Positions 1-5,912 of a DNA stretch of 6,781 nt are shown here, piece after piece. The notes under the pieces are model-generated. The model had not been told where the DNA came from. It did not search any database and saw only the letters and a program-made list of their open reading frames with translations. The stretch comes from Sphingomonas bacterium. Lineage in GTDB: Bacteria; Pseudomonadota; Alphaproteobacteria; Sphingomonadales; Sphingomonadaceae. The stretch is taken from assembly GCA_026785965.1 (NCBI GenBank), contig JAJAYY010000257.1:1-6781 (forward strand), read 5' to 3'. Within the stretch, counting starts at the first letter, position 1; the number at the start of each line of letters is the position of its first letter. A program made the position numbers and the translations under genes.

Positions 1-1736
1 ATCGTCAGGAAGTCGCCGGTGGCGCCGTCCTGGAGATCGATCGCGCCCGAATTGGCGAACGTCGCTGGCGTCGTGATGGTGGTCGGCCCACCCTCGGCCC
101 GAATCGTCCCCGAGCTGGAGAACGACGTCGCGTTCGGTACCGAAAAAGTGCCAGCTGCGAGATTGACGGTTGCGGCTGCGCCGATGGAAAAGGTTTCGAG
201 ATTGGTGAAGCTGGTCCCGCCGCCGATGTTCGCGATCCCGCCATTCATGCCGAATGTATCGGCCCCGGCCTGGAAGTGGCTGGTGCCGGCGGTGGTGAAT
301 GAACCGCTATTCATGATGAACGAATCGGCGCCGGCGGTGCCGTCGAAACGGCCGATCACCGTCGCGCCATTAATCACCGTCGTCGACTGAACTCCGTTCT
401 GGTTGATGACGAGATTGCCCGCAGCGCCAGCGGTAGTGGTGCCGGAATTGAGCGAGATGATACTGTTGGTTGCGCCATTATTCTGGATCACGCCGTTCGT
501 TGCCGCTGTCGCCGAAACCCCGGCGTTGACGGAGATCGTGCTGCTGCTGCACCCGTCACCGATGATCGCCGCGGCGTCACCGACAATGTTGCCCGTGACG
601 TTGATAAAGCTGGTCCCGCACGTTCCGGCCCCGGGGATGGTCGCGGTGCGAACGCCGACCGAACCCGCGCCGGTAGCGGTGACGGCGCCGGTGGTGACGA
701 CCAGCACACCGTTGTTGCCCGTCGCCGAGATGCCGGTGCTGGCGGCGCCATTGACCGTGGTCGTGCCGCCGTTGACAGTATTCGTCCCGCCGACCGATGT
801 CGCCGCAATGCCATAGCTGCCAGCGCCGGTGGCGCTGACCGTGCCGCCGTTGACGATCAGATTGCCAACATTGGCCGAGGCATTGATGCCGTAGCTGTTG
901 GCGCCATTCACCGTCGTGGTGACGCCGGTGGTCGTGTTGTTGCCGGTGGTCGAAGCGGTCTGGACACCGATGACGTTGGTGCCAGTTCCGCTCACGGTCC
1001 CGCTATTGACGATCAGATTGCCGCCGGTCGCGCTGGCGTTGATGCCGATCGCGTTGTTTGCGTTAACTGTGGTCGTGGTCGCGCTGGTTGTGTTGGCGCC
1101 GCCAGTCGAAACGCTGAGGATGCCGAAACCGCCGCCAAGGACAGTCGAGGAGGTGAGCGATGTGGTGCCCGCCGTCAGGCTCAGCGCGCCGCCGGTGCTG
1201 GTCGCGTAAACTCCGTAGCCGCCGTCGCCGACAACCGTGGTCGAACCGGTAACTGTGGTGTTGGCACCTGCATCGGAGATGGTGTTGACGCCGCGCGAAA
1301 GATTGCCGGTCGCGGTGACGATGTTGGTCGTGGCATTGACCGACGAGCCGCGAATGTAGGTGTTGAGCGTCGACGGCAACGTTGTCGCGGTGGTGCCGGT
1401 CGAAGTGTAGGTCACCGGCGAGACACCGGTCGTCTGGACGTAAACCGCCGAAGCGCCGTTGTTGGTGCTGATCGTTCCGGCCTGCGTCACCGTCGCGGGG
1501 ACCGCGCCGCCAATTTGGACGCCCTGGGCGACCGGGGTGAAGGTCGCGGCCTCGCTATAGGTGCCGGTGCCGCCGCCATTGGTGCATGAAAACGTATCGA
1601 GCGGGGTCGGGACGATGTTGTTGGTGCACACCGATTGCGCCTGGGCGGTACCCGAGAATGCGAGCGCGGCGAACGCGCTGCATAGCCCGAGGGCCGCGCC
1701 ATTGAGAAGGCGGGTTCGCGAAATCTGGAATGACAT
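1..1736 (-). CDS. Autotransporter-type surface protein, N-terminal 578 residues (3' end outside window)
   Basis: An open frame runs without a stop from an ATG at 1736-1734 to the left edge. Residues 1-33 form a Sec signal peptide: a basic start (RTR), a hydrophobic stretch, then AQA before the predicted cleavage at A33/Q34. The mature part is rich in Thr, Gly, Asn and Ser with hydrophobic residues in alternation, as in beta-helical passengers of type V secretion. Tandem 52-residue repeats lie at about residues 239-394, with a degenerate copy before them. GADSF/GADTF motifs occur near 471 and 493, and the visible end, IDLQDGATGDFLT, resembles the stretch that precedes the beta-barrel in many autotransporters. 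The barrel would lie beyond position 1 and is not seen. Two Cys pairs are present (C37/C51 and C373/C396). The start is fixed by AGGAG six nt upstream. The likely role is a surface or adhesive structure; the ligand cannot be told. A filamentous-haemagglutinin-like exoprotein is the alternative if no barrel follows. Confidence 0.85.
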   Translation of the reverse strand, partial: MSFQISRTRLLNGAALGLCSAFAALAFSGTAQAQSVCTNNIVPTPLDTFSCTNGGGTGTYSEAATFTPVAQGVQIGGAVPATVTQAGTISTNNGASAVYVQTTGVSPVTYTSTGTTATTLPSTLNTYIRGSSVNATTNIVTATGNLSRGVNTISDAGANTTVTGSTTVVGDGGYGVYATSTGGALSLTAGTTSLTSSTVLGGGFGILSVSTGGANTTSATTTTVNANNAIGINASATGGNLIVNSGTVSGTGTNVIGVQTASTTGNNTTTGVTTTVNGANSYGINASANVGNLIVNGGTVSATGAGSYGIAATSVGGTNTVNGGTTTVNGAASTGISATGNNGVLVVTTGAVTATGAGSVGVRTATIPGAGTCGTSFINVTGNIVGDAAAIIGDGCSSSTISVNAGVSATAATNGVIQNNGATNSIISLNSGTTTAGAAGNLVINQNGVQSTTVINGATVIGRFDGTAGADSFIMNSGSFTTAGTSHFQAGADTFGMNGGIANIGGGTSFTNLETFSIGAAATVNLAAGTFSVPNATSFSSSGTIRAEGGPTTITTPATFANSGAIDLQDGATGDFLT

Positions 1737-1742
1737 AGGGTA

Positions 1743-1747
1743 CTCCT
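1743..1747 (-). promoter_or_regulatory. Ribosome binding site of the autotransporter gene
   Basis: AGGAG on the minus strand ends six nt before the ATG at 1736. It decides the start, because the frame stays open upstream to an ATG at 1859 (GTG at 1862). Those upstream codons would put 41 or 42 residues with no secretion character ahead of a good signal peptide. Four C residues (minus strand, 1751-1748) touch the AGGAG directly and could pair with the G-tract further upstream. Confidence 0.75.
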
Positions 1748-1752
1748 GGGGT

Positions 1753-1774
1753 AAAAACGCCTTCGGAACAGGCG
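1753..1774 (-). other. Small terminator-like hairpin in the autotransporter leader
   Basis: Read on the minus strand, CGCCT (1774-1770) can pair with AGGCG (1762-1758) around a 7-nt loop, followed directly by TTTTT (1757-1753). The form is that of a weak intrinsic terminator or attenuator. It lies within the predicted leader, between the predicted promoter and the ribosome binding site. A five-pair stem is short, so it may be chance. Confidence 0.25.
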
Positions 1775-1784
1775 CGGGATATTT

Positions 1785-1792
1785 CCCCCCCC
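1785..1792 (-). repeat. Homopolymer of eight G (minus strand) at the predicted transcription start
   Basis: Eight C on the plus strand, so eight G in the direction of the autotransporter gene. It directly follows the CGTT of the predicted stress promoter and lies about 50 nt before the ATG. Such tracts are prone to length change by slipped-strand mispairing. Tracts upstream of surface-protein genes are a known basis of phase variation in other bacteria. Whether the length varies here cannot be told from one sequence. Confidence 0.6.
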
Positions 1793-1817
1793 AACGTTGC
1801 CCTCCGATGACGGTTCC
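1793..1817 (-). promoter_or_regulatory. Predicted EcfG-type (general stress response) promoter for the autotransporter gene
   Basis: On the minus strand GGAAC (1817-1813) is followed after exactly 16 nt by CGTT (1796-1793). This matches the GGAAC-N16/17-CGTT consensus of the alphaproteobacterial general-stress sigma factor EcfG, whose activity is released by PhyR/NepR partner switching. The implied transcript starts around 1785-1790 and gives a leader of about 50 nt, which holds the hairpin and ribosome binding site. No other such match was found upstream of the other genes here. The call rests on nine fixed bases plus position and orientation. Confidence 0.55.
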
Positions 1818-1875
1818 AGCCCACCAATCCATTTCCTTGCCGGTGATGTTTTTGCGCATCACTCTGCCCTGCTAC

Positions 1876-1894
1876 AGTTTAGGCCGAGCAACGA
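1876..1894. repeat. Imperfect direct repeat, copy 1 (AGTTTA-N4-GAGCAACGA)
   Basis: On the plus strand this reads AGTTTA, four variable bases, then GAGCAACGA. The same 15 fixed bases in the same spacing recur at 2006-2024, 130 bp away in the same orientation. Similarity continues weakly, with GAATGG following at 8 nt here and 7 nt in the other copy. It may be a regulator binding site or an old local duplication; no known operator was recognised. Confidence 0.5.
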
Positions 1895-2005
1895 TCAATG
1901 ACGAATGGATGAGGCTAAGTCCAAATTGGTTGTGGTCGCCGGGAACCTGTCGGCAAGCAATGGTCTCGACGCCCTAGCCAGAAATCTCTTCGACTTGCTA
2001 TCTTG

Positions 2006-2024
2006 AGTTTACACGGAGCAACGA
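2006..2024. repeat. Imperfect direct repeat, copy 2 (AGTTTA-N4-GAGCAACGA)
   Basis: Second copy of the pair. Its four central bases (CACG) differ from those of the first copy (GGCC), while the flanking 6 and 9 bases are identical. It lies about 190 bp upstream of the predicted stress promoter of the autotransporter gene. Confidence 0.5.
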
Positions 2025-2096
2025 ACGGCTTGAATGGTGCTTGCGGCGGCAGGAGCCAGATCTAAAATATGGCGTCGTAGCCGCGCTTGCCCGTTG

Positions 2097-2567
2097 TCAG
2101 TCGATCGTCTCGCCGACCGAAAGGCCGTTGAGATCGCCTTGGCGGATGAATCCGCTGCGTCCCCCGACCGTCAACTTGCACCATATTCCGTCGCACTGCT
2201 CGATCCGGCCGACCACCCCGGCTTCGGCGCGGTAACGAACTGGCGCCGATGCGTCAGGCTTGGTGCGGATGTCGCGCAGGCCGCCCGGCTTAACCAGCGC
2301 GGTGCGGCGGTCGCTGAGCAGGGTCACCAGCATCCACCCCTGCTGGCCGTCGGGATCCTCGATCTTGCGCCAGTTGGGATAGACCTGGACGACGCGGATC
2401 GGCAGGTCGCGCCGCTGGTAGAGCCACACGCCCGGATAATTGCGCCCGGGGCCGGTGCGCATCATCGCCTCGCCGCTGGCGATCGACGCCCAATATGGCG
2501 GGGTCTTGTCTTGTGCGCTCGCCACCGTGGCGAAGCACAACAGGGCGACCACGAACAGCTTGCGCAT
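2097..2567 (-). CDS. Exported SH3-domain protein (SH3_4 type)
   Basis: A 156-residue protein from the ATG at 2567; a GTG three bases earlier at 2570 would add one residue. It starts with a short Sec signal peptide (MRKLFVV to VASAQ, cleavage near residue 19), so the mature protein is periplasmic or envelope-bound. It is not a lipoprotein, as no Cys follows the cleavage site. Two SH3-like stretches follow. The first (about 27-90) holds MMRTGPGRNYP, NWRKIED and GWML. The second (about 97-150) holds IRTKPDASAPV, GIWCKL and GFIRQGDL. RxGPGxxYP and W.KI are hallmarks of bacterial SH3 domains of the SH3_4 (PF06347) kind, which often bind peptidoglycan or envelope partners. C125 and C130 could form a small disulfide in domain two. 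The ATG shares one base with the TGA of the upstream gene (TGATG), so translation is probably coupled. The exact partner is unknown. Confidence 0.85.
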   Translation of the reverse strand: MRKLFVVALLCFATVASAQDKTPPYWASIASGEAMMRTGPGRNYPGVWLYQRRDLPIRVVQVYPNWRKIEDPDGQQGWMLVTLLSDRRTALVKPGGLRDIRTKPDASAPVRYRAEAGVVGRIEQCDGIWCKLTVGGRSGFIRQGDLNGLSVGETID

Positions 2568-3973
2568 CACGCCCCCGTCAGGATGCGATCGACCAGCTGC
2601 TTGACCGTCGGCACGAACCCGTTCGAGTAAAACGGGTCGCTCTTGAAGCGGAAGGCGGCGTGGCCGGCGAACATCAGATTCTCTTCAACCGGCCCGCCGT
2701 GGGCGATATCCTGGAGCGTCTTCTGGATGCAGAAGCTGCGCGAATCCGCCAACCGCCCGGTCGAATTCTTGTCATTCTCGGCCCAGCTCGAAAAGGCGCA
2801 TTGCGACAGGCATCCCATACAGTCGGCCTGGTCCTTGCGGATCGATTTCTGCTCCTCTGGCGTGACGAAGATCAGCGTCTCGTCGGGGGTCTTGATCGCC
2901 TCGGTGAAGCCGGCGCCAAACCATTCGCGCGCATGTTGCAGATCGCCCTTGGTGACCCAGTAATTCTTGCGCGTGCCGATGCCGACATCAAGCTCAAACG
3001 CATGGTCGCCGACATGCTCCTTGGTATATGCGATTTGGCGCTGGCTGCGCGCCTCGAGGTTGCGCAGGAACGGGTTGAGCACCGCCGACGAATAGAAACC
3101 GGTCGGCGAGTAGCGGTGAAGCAGGACGTCGCCCTCCTCCAGCGTCATCAGCCGCGCTTTCCAGCCGGGCGGGATCGGGCTTTCCTGGGTCAGCAGCGGG
3201 CGAGTTCCGAACTGGAACATGATCGACCCGAGCTCGGGATTGTCGATCCAATTGTCCCATTCGTCGAGCCGCCACACACCGCCGGCCATGACGATCGGCA
3301 GGTCGTCGGAAATGCCGCCCTCGCGCATCACGGCGCGCAGCTCGGCAACCCGCGGATAGGGATCCTGCGGCGCGCGCGGATCCTCGGCGTTGCTCAGTCC
3401 ATTATGCCCGCCGGCCAGCCACGGATCCTCATAGACCACCGCGCCAAGCCACTCGGCGGCTTTCGAATAAGCCCGCTTCCACAGCGCGCGGAAGGCGCGG
3501 CCGGAGCTGATGATGGGCAAATAATAGACGCCGTAGGAGGCGGCGATTTCCGACAGCTTGTAAGGCATGCCCGCGCCGCAGGTGACGCCGGCAATCTTGC
3601 CCCGGGTCCGGTCGAGCACGCCGTGAAGGATCGGCTGCGCCCCGCCCATTTCCCACAACACGTTGATGTTGATCGCGCCCCTTCCATTGGCAATCTCGTA
3701 GGCGCGTTCGACCTGCGCGACCGCGCCCTCGATGCCGTACTGGATCAGTTCCTCGTGCCGCTCGCGGCGGGTCAGCGACTGATAGACCTGGGGAATGATC
3801 CGGCCTTCGGGGTCGTAGCTGTCGGCATTGACCGCGCTGACGGTTCCGATTCCGCCCGCCGCGGCCCACGCGCCCGAGCTCATATGGTTGGTCGCGCTGA
3901 CGCCCTTGCCGCCCTCGACCAGCGGCCAGACTTCGCGGCCGCCGTACATTATGGGCTTCAAGCCTTTGAACAA
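2567..3973 (-). CDS. Nitronate monooxygenase family protein (FMN-dependent)
   Basis: A 468-residue cytoplasmic protein of the nitronate monooxygenase / 2-nitropropane dioxygenase family, TIM-barrel enzymes that use FMN to oxidise alkyl nitronates. Family marks seen: GVSATNHMSSG and GGIGTVSAVN near the start (about 24-49), TCGAGMPYKL (131-140), PIISSGRAF (153-161), AGGHNG with H190 at the catalytic-His position, and MAGGV (229-233) with QFGTR (254-258), typical of FMN-phosphate binding. It is about 100 residues longer than classical members. The extra C-terminal part carries C385, C388, C392 and C415 and the text DCMGCLSQCAFSSW. The start is a TTG at 3973, supported by GGAG six nt upstream and by conserved-looking residues right after it; the next ATG (3949) has no such site. 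It lies 72 nt after nadC. The substrate is unproven, and members of this superfamily also include enoyl-ACP reductases and other oxidoreductases. Confidence 0.85.
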   Translation of the reverse strand: MFKGLKPIMYGGREVWPLVEGGKGVSATNHMSSGAWAAAGGIGTVSAVNADSYDPEGRIIPQVYQSLTRRERHEELIQYGIEGAVAQVERAYEIANGRGAININVLWEMGGAQPILHGVLDRTRGKIAGVTCGAGMPYKLSEIAASYGVYYLPIISSGRAFRALWKRAYSKAAEWLGAVVYEDPWLAGGHNGLSNAEDPRAPQDPYPRVAELRAVMREGGISDDLPIVMAGGVWRLDEWDNWIDNPELGSIMFQFGTRPLLTQESPIPPGWKARLMTLEEGDVLLHRYSPTGFYSSAVLNPFLRNLEARSQRQIAYTKEHVGDHAFELDVGIGTRKNYWVTKGDLQHAREWFGAGFTEAIKTPDETLIFVTPEEQKSIRKDQADCMGCLSQCAFSSWAENDKNSTGRLADSRSFCIQKTLQDIAHGGPVEENLMFAGHAAFRFKSDPFYSNGFVPTVKQLVDRILTGA

Positions 3974-3979
3974 TCTACT

Positions 3980-3983
3980 CTCC
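3980..3983 (-). promoter_or_regulatory. Ribosome binding site supporting a TTG start for the flavoprotein gene
   Basis: GGAG on the minus strand, six nt before the TTG at 3973. It favours this TTG over the later in-frame ATG at 3949. A TATAGG-like hexamer sits about 35 nt upstream of it, but no good -35 partner was found, so an internal promoter in the 72-nt gap is not claimed. Confidence 0.6.
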
Positions 3984-4045
3984 GATCTTATCGCTTGGGG
4001 CGACCCTATAAGCCGCGCTAGCCGCCTTGGCGCGCAAAAAATTCG

Positions 4046-4924
4046 TCACCGCTGGAGCTCATAATCGAGCCCGATATCGACCGCCGGTGCGGATTGGGTG
4101 ATGCGCCCGACCGAGACATAATCGACCCCGCTTTCGGCAATCGCGCGGATCGTGTCGAGCCGCACCCCGCCCGATGCTTCGAGCGGGACGCGGCGGGCGA
4201 CCAGCGCAACCGCCTGACGCAACATCTCGGGTGCCATATTGTCGAGCAATAGCCGATCGGCGCCGGCCTCAAGCGCGGGCTCGATCTGGTCGATCCGGTC
4301 AACTTCGACCTGCACCTGGAGCCCGGTTTCGGCCGCCTTGGCGGCGCGCACCGCGGGGGCCACACCGCCCGCCACCGCGACATGATTGTCCTTGATCAGC
4401 AGCCCGTCATCCATCCGCATGCGATGGTTTTCGGCGCCGCCCATGCGCGCGGCATATTTGTCGAGCAGCCGCATCCCGGGGATGGTCTTGCGGGTGTCGA
4501 GCAAGACCGCGCCGGTCCCCGCGATCGCCTCGACATAGCGCCGCGTGAGGGTCGCGATGCCCGACAGATGCTGGAGCGTATTGAGCGCCGAGCGCTCGGC
4601 GGCGAGCATCGCGCGGGCATTGCCCTCGACCCGCAACAGCACTGTTCCCGCGTCAACCGCGTCGCCATCGCTGACGGTGCGCTCGATCCGCACTTCGCGG
4701 TCCATGGCGCGAAAAAAAGCGATCACCAGCTCAAGCCCGGCGACGACAATCGGCTCGCGGCAGTTGAGCGTGGCAACGAACCGCGCCGAAGCGTCGATCG
4801 TCGCGTGGCTGGTGACGTCGCCTCCCGACCCGAGGTCTTCGGCCAGCACGCGGCCGATGAATTCGGTCAATTCGAATTGCGGCAGGTCGAGCCCCGCTGC
4901 CTCGGTCACGCCACGATCGGACAA
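4046..4924 (-). CDS. nadC: Nicotinate-nucleotide pyrophosphorylase (quinolinate phosphoribosyltransferase)
   Basis: A 292-residue NadC, the enzyme that joins quinolinate and phosphoribosyl pyrophosphate to give nicotinate mononucleotide, CO2 and PPi in de novo NAD synthesis (cytoplasm, usually dimeric). Length is normal. Motifs in order: AEDLGSGGDVTS (28-39), AERSALNTLQHLSGIAT (109-125) with R111, DTRKTIPG (143-150) with R145 and K146, GGAENHRMRMDD (162-173) with H167 and R168, LIKDNH (176-181) with K178, VEVD (206-209), LLLDNM (225-230), LEASGGV (248-254) and DYVSVGRITQSAPAVDIGLD (268-287). These substrate-binding Arg and Lys residues are all present, so it should be active. The start is a TTG at 4924 with GGGGAG six nt before it; a GTG at 4909 is the alternative. 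It follows the phosphoesterase gene by 25 nt and is probably co-transcribed. nadA and nadB are not in the window. Confidence 0.96.
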   Translation of the reverse strand: MSDRGVTEAAGLDLPQFELTEFIGRVLAEDLGSGGDVTSHATIDASARFVATLNCREPIVVAGLELVIAFFRAMDREVRIERTVSDGDAVDAGTVLLRVEGNARAMLAAERSALNTLQHLSGIATLTRRYVEAIAGTGAVLLDTRKTIPGMRLLDKYAARMGGAENHRMRMDDGLLIKDNHVAVAGGVAPAVRAAKAAETGLQVQVEVDRIDQIEPALEAGADRLLLDNMAPEMLRQAVALVARRVPLEASGGVRLDTIRAIAESGVDYVSVGRITQSAPAVDIGLDYELQR

Positions 4925-4930
4925 TCCAGT

Positions 4931-4936
4931 CTCCCC
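4931..4936 (-). promoter_or_regulatory. Ribosome binding site supporting a TTG start for nadC
   Basis: GGGGAG on the minus strand, six nt before the TTG at 4924. The spacing is the same as for the TTG of the next gene. It lies in the 25-nt gap between the phosphoesterase stop and nadC. A second purine-rich GGGAGG sits just after the phosphoesterase stop but leads only to a short out-of-frame peptide. Confidence 0.6.
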
Positions 4937-4949
4937 AATTTTGGCCTCC

Positions 4950-5840
4950 CTAAGCGGGGTAAAGGGGAACGCACAAGCGGCTTTCAGCCAACCGCCGCCG
5001 TCTCGGTCCCGACGTCACTCCCGGTTCAAGCGTCCACTGATCGTCGGCACGGCGGTAGCGCTGGAAATCGCGGCTAGCATAGCCGCTGCCGTCCCACGCC
5101 TGAACCGTGATCGTGACGTCGTCGGGGGCGGTCTCGATCAGGTTGAAGCTCTGCTCCTCGTCGCGCAATCGGGTCGAGGTGGCGGTGCCCGCCTGGATCA
5201 CCAGCGCCGACCCGGCCCGGGTCACAAGGTCGGGCGCGTGGTGGGTCGAAGCGCGATGGTTATGCCCCGCGAGCAAAAGGTCGACTCCGGCATCGGCGAT
5301 CGCGTCGAGCGCGAGATGCTGGCGCCCGATCGCCTTGCTCAGCTCGGGCCCGTCGCCGACGGGAAGGGCAAATAATGGGTGGTGAGTGACCAGTATCCGC
5401 GGAGTTGCCGCATTGGTCCGCGCGAACGTCTCCTGGATGTAGGCGATCTGCTCGTGGTTGATGTTGCCGTCCTTGAAGGTCAGCGAGCGGGCGGTGTTGA
5501 TCCCCAGAACCGACGCATCCTTGAGCTCGTGGAACGGGCACAGCGAATCGTCGATGTAGCGCCGGTAGCGGGTTAACGGCGACAGGAAACGGCGCAGCAC
5601 GTCGTACAGCGGGACGTCATGATTGCCCGGAACGCCGAGGACGTCGTGACCCGCCTCCTTTAGCCGGGTGAGGAAAGCGCACGCTTCCTTGAACTGCTCG
5701 GTGCGCGCGCGCTGGGTGAAGTCGCCCGAAATGACGATCAAATCAGGCTTGGCCTCGGCCGCGCGCGCTTCGACCGCTTCGACCAGCTTGGGATCGTGGG
5801 CGCCAAAATGAAGATCGGACAAATGGAGGATTCGGGCCAT
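4950..5840 (-). CDS. Calcineurin-like metallophosphoesterase
   Basis: A 296-residue protein with the full set of metallophosphoesterase motifs for a two-metal centre: SDLHFG (D9, H11), SGDFTQRA (D40), GNHD (N73, H74), THHP (H153 region) and AGHNH (H193, H195). No signal peptide or membrane segment is seen, so it is cytoplasmic. The spacing and the GDFTQRA text fit the class III cyclic-nucleotide phosphodiesterase / CpdA-like branch, but the substrate (cAMP, another phosphodiester or a phosphomonoester) cannot be settled from sequence. The last 25 or so residues form an Arg-rich tail (PRRRR at 279-283) beyond the metal core. ATG at 5840; no strong ribosome binding site precedes it, so a short or weak leader is likely. 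It is the first gene of the minus-strand run and ends 25 nt before nadC. Confidence 0.9.
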   Translation of the reverse strand: MARILHLSDLHFGAHDPKLVEAVEARAAEAKPDLIVISGDFTQRARTEQFKEACAFLTRLKEAGHDVLGVPGNHDVPLYDVLRRFLSPLTRYRRYIDDSLCPFHELKDASVLGINTARSLTFKDGNINHEQIAYIQETFARTNAATPRILVTHHPLFALPVGDGPELSKAIGRQHLALDAIADAGVDLLLAGHNHRASTHHAPDLVTRAGSALVIQAGTATSTRLRDEEQSFNLIETAPDDVTITVQAWDGSGYASRDFQRYRRADDQWTLEPGVTSGPRRRRLAESRLCVPLYPA

Positions 5841-5912
5841 GTGGCAACAAACGCGCGCACCGCCGCTTCGTTCACCTTGCGCCCGGCGAGCGGACGGCTA
5901 GGTTGCCCGGCG
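5841..5912. promoter_or_regulatory. Divergent intergenic gap between the phosphoesterase and kinase genes
   Basis: These 72 bp separate the two outward-facing starts and so must hold, or overlap, promoters for both, unless promoters lie inside the genes. On the plus strand TTGCGC (5877-5882), 16 nt, TAGGTT (5899-5904) is a weak sigma-70-like pair that would leave almost no leader before the ATG at 5913. Nothing convincing was seen for the minus-strand operon. Confidence 0.25.

Larger units (their letters stand above)
1737..2096. other. 360-bp intergenic region upstream of the autotransporter gene
   Basis: It lies between the stop of the SH3-protein gene and the autotransporter start, both on the minus strand. 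No gene with a plausible start and composition was found; reading frames crossing it are overlaps of neighbouring coding sequence. The half next to the autotransporter holds the ribosome binding site, hairpin, G-tract and predicted promoter. The other half holds a pair of direct repeats. No convincing intrinsic terminator was seen after the SH3-protein gene, so read-through into this region is possible. No clear sigma-70 promoter was recognised. Confidence 0.6.

Noticed and set aside
19..1209. Plus-strand frames of 103-137 codons over the autotransporter gene
   Set aside because: Their Val/Pro/Ala-rich sequence is the complement of Thr/Gly/Asn repeat codons. The minus-strand frame has a signal peptide, a ribosome binding site and no stop.
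1734..1862. Longer autotransporter start at ATG 1859 or GTG 1862, in frame
   Set aside because: It would add about 41 residues before a good signal peptide, lacks a ribosome binding site, and lies upstream of the predicted promoter.
2495..4021. A 508-codon plus-strand open frame opposite the flavoprotein gene
   Set aside because: It is antisense to a well-recognised gene, has an Arg/Ala/Gly/Asp-rich composition and no known motif. Long antisense frames are common in GC-rich DNA.
4035..4048. Run of six T after the nadC stop as a terminator
   Set aside because: No stable stem precedes it, and the next gene follows closely on the same strand.
4892..4940. Ten-residue leader peptide before nadC (TTG after GGGAGG, out of frame)
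   Set aside because: Very short, no regulatory sequence logic seen, and it overlaps the better-supported nadC site.
4382..5375. Plus-strand open frames of 231 and 276 codons opposite nadC and the phosphoesterase gene
   Set aside because: They lie across two recognised genes and their gap, overlap each other and lack any domain.
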